A stretch of DNA of 64,000 nucleotides from Trichobilharzia regenti (Eukaryota; Platyhelminthes; Trematoda; Strigeidida; Schistosomatidae): assembly GCA_944472135.2 (NCBI GenBank), contig OX235263.1:8725517-8789516 (forward strand). Reading direction: 5' to 3'. Shown piece after piece: positions 12,040-22,700 of this stretch. The notes beneath the pieces were generated by a model. It was given only the letters and a program-made list of their open reading frames with translations. It was not told the DNA's origin and did not search any database. Position 1 is the first letter of the stretch; each line of letters opens with the position of its first letter. Both the position numbers and the translations under genes were made by a program.

Positions 12040-12960
12040 CTGTAAAAAAAGAAGCCTCTTTATATACGACTAAAATTCATGGGCGATATACCAAGCGAGA
12101 TAACTGCAAAGAAATTAAGAAAATCAGTTCCAAGAACTTTTAATGCTGGCAAACTACACGTATTATTCTCTATACGACCGATGGTGATTCCTCGACTGGA
12201 ATATGAAGCACCTAGACTAGCCACTTCAAATTGTATCTATCAATTCAACTGCGCTTGTTGAGCGAGTTATATTGGCCGTTACTCTAGGAACTTGATTTTT
12301 CGTGCTCTCGTGAGAACATCTCCCACTATGGCTAAGTAAAGGTTAGTGAAAACCATTCACAGCTCGATATTGGACCATCTGGTGCAAACCAGCCGGCCAC
12401 AAAGCCAGCGTAGAAGAATCCTTCTCTATAAAATATCGGGTGCCTAATAAATTGCCAAAAACATCGAGGTACCCTATACTCTGAACAGCAGAGGCTATTG
12501 CGATTCGCCTCAAACAACCAGCGCTCTGTGTTCAAAAGAAGCAAGTACAGTCAGCCCCCACTACTGCCTTGGCCGGCCTTCAATCGAAACTATGAACTCA
12601 TGAATTTGTAATATTATCTTTCCTAATTTCTCTGTCTGACATTCAGTTTATTGTTATGTTGATGCTATTGAGCTGTAATCTATTCATATTACTGATTCGA
12701 TGTTATTTAAACAGCAGCATTAATGTTGTTCATAACACTAATTCATTCATTCACTAATATGGATGGATACATAACTGTAGAGCCTGATGATGAAGGGGTT
12801 ATCGAAAAGAGTACTCTTTGTTCAGTATCCATTCTTTTGAAAATTTTAATGGGCATTTTTAATCAGTTAAATACTGAAGCGTTTTTAATGAAAAAAATAG
12901 AAACTTTTTTGAATAAATTAACTCAATGAAATCTCTAATCTAATAGTTTGAAAATTATTG
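12040..12960 (+). pseudogene. Penelope-like element P1 (RT end and GIY-YIG nuclease)
   Basis: Plus strand reads IPSEITAKKLRKSVPRTFNAGKL, then RPMVIPRLE..LATSNCIYQFNCAC, the metal-binding CxC lead-in of PLE GIY-YIG domains, then 'ASYIGR'. After a stop and frameshift it resumes as FSIKYRVPNKLPKT and AIRLKQPALCVQKK. This order (RT end, GIY-YIG, LCVQKK end) matches the open copy at 57616-56813. The stretch 12640-12960 holds the PLE 3' sequence ('tgtagagcctgatgatgaa') also seen at 57750 and 56240. Inactive. Confidence 0.75.
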
Positions 12961-13379
12961 AATATTTGTTTTGATGGGATGCCTAAAATTGCGCTTTGAC
13001 AAGCGAATATATAAAGCAGTCTTAAGTGCAGTTTAATCAATACAATTTATAAGTAATAATTAACGATTTTCTTTAAAAATAATCCAGATAATTAGCTGCT
13101 TCTTAGAAGTTTATTTATTTGCGTTGTTAATGATTTAATTATATTTTTCATTATGCTTATAAGAGAGAGAGAGATGTGACTAAGTGTCATCGAAACAGCA
13201 AACTCTTAGCGGTTAACTGCTTCAGGTTTACTTCCCTGTGCAACCATTTCAGCCTTGATAATTATTGCTCCACTAGTTTGTGCACCGAGCAGAAAATAAG
13301 GTTTGAAGCCTTGAAAATTTAGTAGGCATAACATTGATTTTACAGAATGAGTAAAAAGGTAAGGAGGGTAAATCAGCAG
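12961..13379. other. AT-rich spacer, no gene seen
   Basis: Contains a short GA microsatellite at about 13163 and nothing else recognisable. Confidence 0.45.
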
Positions 13380-14010
13380 AGGGTATTCGATTCTATCGAC
13401 TGATAGGTACTCTGGCGATGTTTGGCTGTGAATGGATTGCCGAGAAGTTAGATCGCATCGAACTCATGCAACCATCCAGGAGAAGGCTTACTATAAGTTG
13501 TCGTCTAAACTGGTGAGAACTAGTGGTGTCCATCAGGAATGCCTACTATCCCAATTTCTATCCGATTTCATCATACATGTACTGATGACACAGGATCGGT
13601 CAGGTTAGAAAAGAGCTAGTGTTGGTCAAACTAAAACATGGCCTCATCAATTAATGAAGAAATTCACAACAGTCAGCCACGTAGGAAGATTTAGACTTCC
13701 TGATTGGTTGGGGTTTTTGGGATGGTAAACACTAATGTAGGCTGAAGGCAATTATCGGTGATATGGCTCAAACTCATCGTTGTCAATGGCTAGCCAAGAT
13801 GCATCCACTCCTAGTGACTTATAATTTCCAATGAAACTATATTTTTCTTCGATATTACTATTCTTTTCGCCTTATATCCGGTCTGCTGTCTTTATTATGC
13901 ATTTCTTCCACTTTCTTCTGTGTCTCTGTGTGCTGAATGAAGTGTGGCAACTCGAACTGGTGCACCTTGGTGCAAAGTTCTATGTTAAAATCAATCAGTC
14001 AATTCACTGT
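13380..14010 (+). pseudogene. RTE family A copy A5, internally deleted
   Basis: Starts near the DSxDREVLWRC palm, keeps a motif-B-like 'agtggtgtccatcaggaatg', then jumps near 13590 directly to the C-terminal region ('caggatcggtcaggttag', with GQTKTWPHQ-like reading) and the 3' end. About 1 kb including YADD is missing. The tail is degraded to 'aatcaatcagtcaat'. Confidence 0.7.
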
Positions 14011-14079
14011 ATCAAAAACAGCTCACACATATTCCTCATTACTCCAATAGTAGATTACAATACCTTTTTATTGGACACT

Positions 14080-14645
14080 AGTAACTAGTGTGACGTGTCT
14101 AGTCCTTCCTTTGGTGCAGATTAAATTCTATCTGTCAGGTTTTGAAATGTGGCCACCATTCTATGTAAATTACCGTCACGGTGCACTTTGATTTGATGAT
14201 ATTGTGATGAGAGCAGGCTGCTAGCCAATTGGTAGACATTAATCGACGCTGATTGATAGACATTTATCTAGGCTGATTCAAACAACCAATCACAGCAGAC
14301 TTAAAATTGGGCAAATACGATTCGCAGATAAATGGCTCTACTTTCCGAGAAATATCGAAAACAACCAATCAGAAGACTGTGTTTGTCCGCTTAACTTCCT
14401 AGAAACAACCAATTAGAATACTGTCTTTTTCTGCTTGCATAAGCCTTATTAATGTACATAAAATATATATAAATGCGCGTTGATTTTCGTAATAAAACGA
14501 TCTGTTGCCTGGCCTTTGTCTCCTGTTGTTACGATATTAGATAGTTGTAGGCAGGAAGCCTTGGACCCAGGTTTCGTGCTAGTTGGCACTCAATGGTCAG
14601 CAAGGCGTATCTGCAAACTTGAAGGAACCTTTTTTATAGTAATAT
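14080..14645 (-). repeat. R3 repeat copy split by an LTR-like insertion
   Basis: 14080-14197 and 14538-14640 align with the reverse complement of 36130-36350 (shared 'gtgtctagtcctt', 'gtggccacca', 'ggtttcgtgctagt'). In the long R3 copy the two halves are adjacent; here 330 bp intervene. Confidence 0.65.
14203..14532 (+). mobile_element. Solo LTR-like insertion, 330 bp with 5-bp target duplication
   Basis: Flanked by the direct repeat GATAT (14198-14202 and 14533-14537), at a point where the paralogous R3 copy at 36235 is continuous. The insert starts TGTGATGAG and ends TGTTAC. It contains TATA-like 'aaatatatataaatg' and the polyadenylation-like 'aataaaa' about 40-70 bases before its end, as in an LTR R region. 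Five-base duplications are usual for Gypsy and BEL integrases. No internal retroelement genes remain. The family is not identified. Confidence 0.6.
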
Positions 14646-15659
14646 GATCGTAGAGTCCTTTTGAAATGACTTCATCGATGATTTTTAATCATTCAAAACC
14701 GTTTTATTTCAACTTGAATATTTTGATTATGAATAATAAATGGCATATAAAACTACCATTTCAAGGTTCCACATACTCCATAGAGTACACATAAAGGTAG
14801 GGTGAAAGAGTTCAAAACAACTATTACAAGCGGAAATCTATTAAAGAAGGTGTAATTACATAGGCAAACATGAGGAATAAATGAATATGAGAGATCGTGG
14901 TTTCAAACCAAATCAAAAGCAGTCTACAAATATTAATTCTAAGCATCTTGACAACTCTACCGCATCAAAATACACCTATCTTTGTGTCTTGAACCAACAG
15001 TTAAACTTTATAGATTAATGCCATCTATTTGTCTGACTCTAAATCCATTTTCAACTTAATCCTAGATCAACCAACATTAACGAAATCAGGAGGCTGAGTA
15101 TGCATAACCCATTTTCAAGTCACTAAAATTGATACTGCTTGAAAATTTTGTCAACTAACTCTCCTGTTTGGCTGGGGAGACAGAACACAAACATTCATGG
15201 TAAACGATATCTATCCTTCTCATATGTTTCACTTTAATTAACAATAACTTACAGTCATTAAGAAGGGCAAAACGAACTACCACACAGTACACGTTTTCAG
15301 ACCAAGTCGATTTTCAGCAGTTCATTAATTCTTCATATTCACACACAGATTGTACTTTTAAATGTTGATAATTATTCACACTTTGTAATACAAGGCTTTT
15401 TTTCCATTCCTCGCCTTGCCTATGCGATAAAGAACTTCAAGCTTTTGAAGTTTTTTGATTGACAGTTTTACTTTCTTATAGGATACAGTTGTTAGTGTCT
15501 TCATTTTCCAAAACCTTCATTTCTCCCGCCACTCTTCGCAGTCCCTTCACTTCCAGGATAACTGTCTGGTAACAAACTAGGCAAGTTTTAGGAGTGCATT
15601 TGCTTGTATTACTATTATCCACTAAATGTAATAGTAATATTCAAATATTGGTTTTATAG
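14646..15659. other. Spacer, no gene recognised
   Basis: AT-rich, intron-like. Two minus-strand stretches (about 15560-15420 and 15340-15240) contain similar short readings (LKTCLVC and LKTCTVW), hinting at an old duplicated repeat. No assignment. Confidence 0.4.
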
Positions 15660-15780
15660 AGATTGTGTTTGGTTGGTTGGAGAGTTTCACCATGACCTGA
15701 CACCAGTTGGTTAAGGAACCATTGGAAAACCTACGGGGAATACTGGACAACCGTTTCGTAATAGTAATGTAAAGGTGAGC
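15660..15780 (+). repeat. T element end fragment
   Basis: Contains 'ggttggttggagagtttca', 'aaggaaccattggaaaacct' and 'actggacaaccgtttcgt', the terminal part of the T-element subfamily seen at 16850 and 17240. No tRNA-like core. Confidence 0.5.
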
Positions 15781-15909
15781 GATTTCACATGGATAAAGTT
15801 GAAAAGTTCAAGCCATTAGATCAGACATATAATATGAAGAATCATATCTATTCAATATTTAATGCTTGACTTAAGAGCTCATAAATGTTTACCAAGAACT
15901 TCTAATAAT

Positions 15910-16100
15910 TTCAAATTTTTTGATTACATCTTGATTCCACACCGTATTTTTGGTACAAGTATGGAATTTTCAGCATGTGATATCGGTAGCCCAAATTTTG
16001 CAGGCCTACCATAGATATCAGGTGTGCATCGGCAGGGGATCTAACCCCTGACCATGTGCATGGTTGGCGAGAGTCCTAACCACTGTGCCACCGGAGCCTA
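15910..16100 (-). repeat. SINE S2 copy
   Basis: Minus strand: tRNA-like head 'ggtggcacagtggttagga', 'ccatgcacatggt' and 'ggggttagatcccc' (B box with one change). Then the S2 body ('atctatggtaggcctgcaaa', 'ttccatacttgtacc') and a T-run on the plus strand that corresponds to its A-rich 3' end. Confidence 0.7.
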
Positions 16101-16119
16101 TCCGTATTTCCTTTGTGCA

Positions 16120-16575
16120 TCGACTTCATAATGGTAGAATGCTCATCAGTGACGCTAAATGTCGTTTGGGGTTCGATTCCCGACCACCGACTCATTCATT
16201 TATCACTCTAAGCCACTAATAAGACTGGTAAAAAAAACAAGGTTGTGGGGCATGTAGCTCCAAATCCCAAACCGTAAAAATAAGCACCTTTGCTACTGAA
16301 ACTTCGTAGCTGTATTAGATAGTTGCAGGCAATCGGACACGGGAAGCCTTGGCTTACCTAGGTTTCGTGCTGGTCGGCATTCACCGGTCAGCCCATAGTA
16401 TCTGCAACCATGAAGGAACTCATGTCCCTTCTAACCTGCGTCGGTCAGTGTTGCAGTTAGTCTGCGTCGAAGAAAGGACTAGACACATCACACTAGTTAC
16501 TAGTCTCCAATCAAATTATCTTCATAGCTCTAGCTTCGAAGCGCCCTATATTCCACTGGGAATGTAAAGGAATTA
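16120..16575 (+). repeat. SINE S1 copy interrupted by an R3 insert
   Basis: Head 'ataatggtagaatgctc' and 'ggggttcgattcccg' are the A and B boxes of a tRNA-Gly-like promoter. The body is 'ccactaataagactggtaaa' and 'gctactgaaacttc'; the tail resumes at 16523 with 'agcttcgaagcgccctat' and 'attccactgggaatg'. In between, an R3 piece (about 16318-16522) is bracketed by the near-repeat TTCGTAGCT / TTCATAGCT, as expected for an insertion. Confidence 0.65.
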
Positions 16576-16627
16576 AATCACAATAAAATAAATGTTTCTT
16601 ATGTATGTACATACTATAGGTACTTAC

Positions 16628-16784
16628 TTTGGATATTGCACTTCTCAGTAGTTGATAAAAATAAGTAGTATCTCCTGCTTCTGAAAGTGGTGCACCATAA
16701 TCATAACTTGTTATATGTGTAGCAAATGGATTACGTACAGCACCATTCCATAAGCCGAAATTTGTACCACCATGGAACATATGT
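16628..16784 (-). CDS. GLB1: Beta-galactosidase exon with the GGTNFG motif
   Basis: 157 bp: one base completing the split codon, then 52 codons, acceptor ATTTTTAG, donor GTAAGTA. The translation begins [15 protein letters not shown] and contains [13 protein letters not shown], the strongest GH35 signature in the window. It ends [12 protein letters not shown] in phase 0. An open frame continues past both splice sites, which makes the raw frame longer than the exon. The next exon should continue with the short linker to the first beta domain; I did not find it between 1 and 16627. Confidence 0.93.
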
Positions 16785-19700
16785 CTAAAAATATATTTTA
16801 AGAAAGAATCAAAATATTCAGTTTTCAAGTATTGATTTTGTAAGCAATTTTGTTTGATTGGTTGGAGGATTTCATCACGAACTGATATCAGTTAGAGAAC
16901 AGTTGGAAAACCTGGGGGTACTGAACAGCCGTTTCGTCCCGGTTTATGACCCTTCAGAAGTACGCACCCACCTCCAAGGCTTGAACCCAGGACCTTCTGG
17001 TTTCAAGGTTAGCTCGTAAACCATTAAGCCACTGGGACCTGATTCGATCCGATGACCAGTCAGTCGATGAATTCTGTCCTCTCCCAAACAATTCATGACA
17101 CTGAGCGATCACTTCGCGACGTCTTCGTCGATGAGTTACTGCTTTATTTTCAACCTGCTGCACCCTACTGAACACGGTTTCCCACTAGACTCCCAGGGCA
17201 CTGCCTAAATAAGCCAGTCGTTAGTGAGCATTAAATGAATTTTTAAGGGTTTCATTTTTCATTGGTTGGAGGATATCATCGTGAGCTGATATCAGTGAGA
17301 AAACCATTCGAAAACCATCTGTGAGTACTGGACAGCGCCTTCGTCAGTTTAGTTTGGGGCTCTTTGTCACTACGCAGTAAATCACCAAAGAAGATATTGT
17401 GAAGTGTTCGCTCTATTTCATCAATTGGCAGAAGTTAGAATTCATGGGTTGGGAATCGAATCGGGTCAGGTCTTATTGGCTGAATGATCTACGAGCTAGC
17501 TCACCTTGTAACCAGAAGGTCCTGTGTTAGAACCGTGGTGGTGAGCGCGCACTGCTCAAGAGTTAGTCCCAAAATAGACTGACGAGAATACTGTCCAGAA
17601 CTCACAGTTGGTTTTCCAATGGTTCTCTAGCTGATGTCATCTCATGATGAAATCCTCCAACCAATTTTTAGCTTTTTTAATTGATGATTAAAATTCGGTG
17701 TCGGTTCATAGAGCTATGAACTTTTTTTAAATTTTTGGATGATGTATAGCAGTGTAAATACAGAATATGCATTTGGTCCTATTTACAACTTGTTATTTGA
17801 ATGTAAGTACAATCCTCAGTGAGTGATATTGTTCCTACAAAGATTGAAAGCCAACTGACTAGCTCCAAAGAGGATAAAATAAGCATTCTTAGACTTCAAT
17901 TCGTGTCCATTATCCATCAAATAACTCGTGTCCACATGCTAACACTAAGACATCGTCAAAACGTTCAACATGTCAACAAAGACTGCACATTTTGATCTAA
18001 TATAGGTGAATCAATGGGATATACACACACTCAGGAATAACAGTGATTTTTTCAGAATAAGATGGTAGTGTGGCTTATGCTACTAGTAAGGTTTATCAGT
18101 AGTATATATATATTAGAGATATTCATCGACCGGCATAAAAACATCAAATAGCAAGGAGACAGATTTGATTACAGAGAAAGCAAATGATACAGAGTTGTGG
18201 AGATACATGTCAGACGTGAAAGCAACGCAAAGAAATATAATGTGAAAGATAGAAGCGTCACAACATTGAAGATATGTGCAAATGGTGATTTGAAGATAAG
18301 GTGTACATAATTTCACTATATAGACTGCAATCCTTGCCTGATTTTTTAGTCATCTACCGTTACAGTAACATCGTTTATTTCGTTGAGTTCTCATCATCTG
18401 CATAGAGCATACGTAAATGCTTATTCTTTATGTCAAGAACAATTTTAAACATACTTGCAAATTTCACATGATGTCAGTTGACGGAAGGTTCCAAACTTAA
18501 TGAACAGTGCTCAGAAAATTACGCCTATATAGCTTTTACCTATATTTCATGGGAACAAGTGCTGACAATAGTGTCACTGTCAGGCATCTCCTTGATACGG
18601 GTCATGGGGTAGACATGAAAAATCCTTTAAAATTATTAGTAGACAGAAAAGCTTAATTCTCTTCAAGTTTACCGAAGCAATCTCTACCAAATAGTTGGTG
18701 GCACAGTGGTTAGGACTCTCGCCAACCATGCACATGGTCTGGGGTTTGAGCCCACGCCGGCGCACACCTGATATCTATGGTTGGCCTGCAAAAATTTGGG
18801 CTACCGATATCCATACTGAAAATTCCATACTTGTACCAAAATACAGTGTGGAATCAAGCTGTAAATCAAAAATAAAAAAAAATAATAAAGAATAGTTTTT
18901 CCTTACCCCCCCTTCTTGATAACTGAATATCTTTACTCTCTCATTTGATTATACAATCTCTGGCTTTAAACCCACCCACCTCCTTTGACATAACATAATT
19001 CTACTTGCGTATTTTTCTTGATGATTTGAGTTGAACTCAGTAGATTGCTACCGAATTTATTAGTTACCCATTATCTTGCCTGCCTCTCGTCCTTATTACG
19101 TAACTCCTTTACCATTTTATGCTCACGCTTTCTTTGTTTAAGCTTGAATCCCCTGTGTAAAAAACTATATAAGCGTAATTTTCTGAACACTGTTCACTAA
19201 TCTTTGTCAACTGACAACATGTAAAATTTGCAAGTTTGTTAAAACTTTTCCGTACATGACCTTAATAATAATAATTTATTTAGGCTGTAAGTCAACGAAA
19301 TTAATGATGGTACCATATTATTCTACAGAAACTGTTGTTCTTGCCTTAATTAAATTCATAAAAGAGAATAAATGTATAAGGGAAAATCACTTATAATTGA
19401 CTACACGACTGACTACAAGCTCGCACTTCTTCCTTATATCAATTTCTCTATATCAACCCCGACGATTACCAGTAAAGTTCAGTGCTAATGTCTCTGACTG
19501 CAGCACGGGGCGAGACGGTTTTCAATTTCAGAAGGGACAAGAAAGACTGGTGAGTGCCAGATAGCACAAGACTTTGGTCAGGTAAGGCTTCCATTGGCCA
19601 CTTGCCACCAACCATCCAAATACCAACAATTCACAGCTCACCGTGGTGGCGAGTCCTCAGTGGCATAGTGGCCACATTGCAAACTTGACAGACTGGATAG

Positions 19701-22700
19701 AATCCAGTCTAAAACAAAGATAGGAGTAGACACACACACACACATATTACACTATTTACTGAGTAGTGTTCAACCAAAAATAGAGGAATAAATGTATTCA
19801 GGGGAAATATACAATTAAATTAATCAATTTTCTAAACTATTTGTCTCAGTTATATATGATAATCTTAGTTTTCTGCCTTCAGGCTGTATAAACACCATCA
19901 ACTTTGTTTGAGAATTGATTAGATTGATATAAGGGAATTCGTATTATTTCGTCACCTTTTATTCTACGGTCAAACCTACTTTTTTCCCTAAAATATTTTA
20001 CAGAGTTATACAGCATTTGATCAAAATAGCTGTGTGTGTCTTGATTTATACTCTTCGTATTTTATTACGAAAACAGAATGTCATGATCTCATAGAGTATT
20101 TTGATAGTTTGTCTTTATGAATTTGACGACGGATTGATATCAGTTGGAGAAACATTGAAAATCAACCAGAGAGTACTGGAATACAGCTGTTCCATCATAG
20201 TTTGGGAATCATAGTCATTATGCACCCACCACAGGGGTTCGAAGCCAAGACCTTCCGGTTACAATACAGGCTAGCTCGTATACCATTCAGCTACCAGAAA
20301 CCCGATTCTAACTTCTACCAATTCGTGATACATTTAGTGCGACTGGCACCGACCAATGTCATCGGTCGGACATCCGTCCTCGCACTTGACATTTGGATGG
20401 ACCTAACTGGTCAAGAGTTCTCACTAGAATAAGGTCCAAGCAACTTCGTCTAACAGCAAGTCACTAGTGAGCATCTGATTAATTTTCAATAGTTGGTTTA
20501 TAAGGATTAAATTTGTTTATGCGAGTTTGACCATGGATTGATATCAATTAGACAACCATTGAAAATCAGCATCAGAGTAGTGGACAGTTGTTTCATCCTA
20601 GTTTGAGAATCATTTGGCAGGAATTATCGGTCGTGCTAAATCATAAATTGGTAGAATTTAAAATTCATATGCTGGCTGGCCTTTGAATCGGGTCGGGTCC
20701 CATTGGTTGAATGGTATACGAGCTAGCTTTCCTTGTAATCCGAAGGTCATAGGCTCGAATTCCGGTGGTGAGTGCATACTGCCAACGATTCTCAAACTAG
20801 GATGAAACAGCTGTCTAACAGGACTCCTTGGCTGATTTTTAATGGTTCTCTAACTGACATAAATCCGTGGTCAAACTCATAAAGACATTAGATAAAATTC
20901 ATCATCAACATTTCGAAATAGTAGACAGTATATGCAGCTAAGGTGTATGATTTTGGTATTTTTGTCTTCGTTGAGATAGATATTTTTGCTAGGAAAGCTT
21001 TTATTGTCCTTGACAAAGGGGTAACGTCTTCAGTTCTAACTTGAATATGATCACTGAGTGTTTCACATTTATGTTAGTTGGTATTAGCGATAAATTGGCT
21101 AGATAAGAAGTAGAGCCTATACGATTAAAACAATCAGCTCAGAGAATATAACAGTCACAATATCGTTTTTTATACTGTCTCTACCGTATTTCATTTATTA
21201 TACAATATCTCGTCAAATTTCCGAACATCACCCTGGACCAGTGGTTAAGCAAAGGACAAACAAAATCTATTCACACAACGCTATTCTGTCTGATCTTGTG
21301 GATATAGAACACAAGATTGACGTTAACCATGCTCTCAGGGTTACTTACCGCATACCAACGAATCTCAATTTTGTCTTAAGAGTTCGACTACTAAATATTG
21401 CTGAGGCTGGCTGTTGGAATCCATATTAACAAGCCTAATTTGTGCATCCAAAAGAAGTTAGTTCAGACATTATCCTTACCGCTTGGCCATCTAGGTTTGA
21501 ATAATCCTGAATTTTGCGGAATTTTCCTAATTTTAGTTGATATTCTATTTGCTATTATATCTTTATTATTATTATAATTTAAGCATATTTCTTGAACTGT
21601 AATTCCATCGTGAACTTACTTTACAAATCAATATTATTTAAAGAACACTAATATTGCTATTGACTACTAATCTGGAGTATTCTACGTATATGACCATATG
21701 CCTATATAATTTTTTTTATTTACAGCTTGATTCCACACCATATGTTTGGTACAAGTATGGAATTTTCAGCATGGATATCGGTAGCCCAAATTTTGCAGGC
21801 CGACCATAGATATCAGGTGTGCGCCGGCGTGGGCTCAAACCCCGGACTATGTGCATGGTCGGCGAGAGTCCTAACCACTGTGCCACCGACGCACAATTGT
21901 AGAGTCAGAAGAGGAATTTATCAAAAAGGATATTCTTTGCTCAATTATTTCTTGTTTTTTAGATGTCTGAATGAATATTTTTGCCATATTATCCAATTAC
22001 AACGAAGTTAAACCTTAAGCGTCAGTAAGTACAAACGGGCAAATGATCTTGAGTACACCAACCACATGATAAAGGCAACTTTTGTGTACAAAATACATAT
22101 ATTCATGAGAAACCGCTACACAGGATACCTTTCCCTGATTCGTAAAAGAATAACTATCAGTTTTTGACTGGAGTATCAACAGAGTAATTGAACCACATTT
22201 GAACCCTAACCCCATAATCCTAATCTTTCCTTAACCTAATTGTAACGTGAAAATATCCCTACACTAACCCCTAATCTAACACGAACCAGAGACCCTTATG
22301 TCGACCGCATCACGTATACCTAACCAATAATCTATTTCACGTCGGTGGTTCACTGGTAGAACGCTCGCCAACCACTCATGTGATCCAGGATTCGAGTCCC
22401 GGGTATGGGTGCACTTCTAAACGCCACTAAGCAGGAGGTAAGTCCAGTAAACAGGGAAGGTTTGGCATGAGGCTAGCAAAGCCACTCCGTAAAATTTCAA
22501 TAAACCTTACTGCTGCTGTAACTCCAAAACTCAAGAGGCTTTTTGTTTTTTTCTTCACGTTCCCAGTGGAACATATGGCGCCTTCAAGCTAGAGGCTTGA
22601 AGTTTCTGTAGCAGTGTTTATTTTTACAGGATGAGGTTGCTAGCTTCATGCCCAACCTTTCCTCTTTACCGATATTTATTGCTGGTTTGGCGAGGTAAAG

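Noticed and set aside
12723..12929. 68-codon plus-strand open frame
   Set aside because: Overlaps the 3' non-coding part of a Penelope-like element that recurs at 21896 and 56240; no domain.
15420..15560. Candidate downstream exon of the beta-galactosidase gene on the minus strand
   Set aside because: A readable stretch (VSYKKVKLSIKKLQKLEVLYRIGKARNGKK) exists but has no similarity to the expected linker and beta domains, and no phase-0 acceptor fits.
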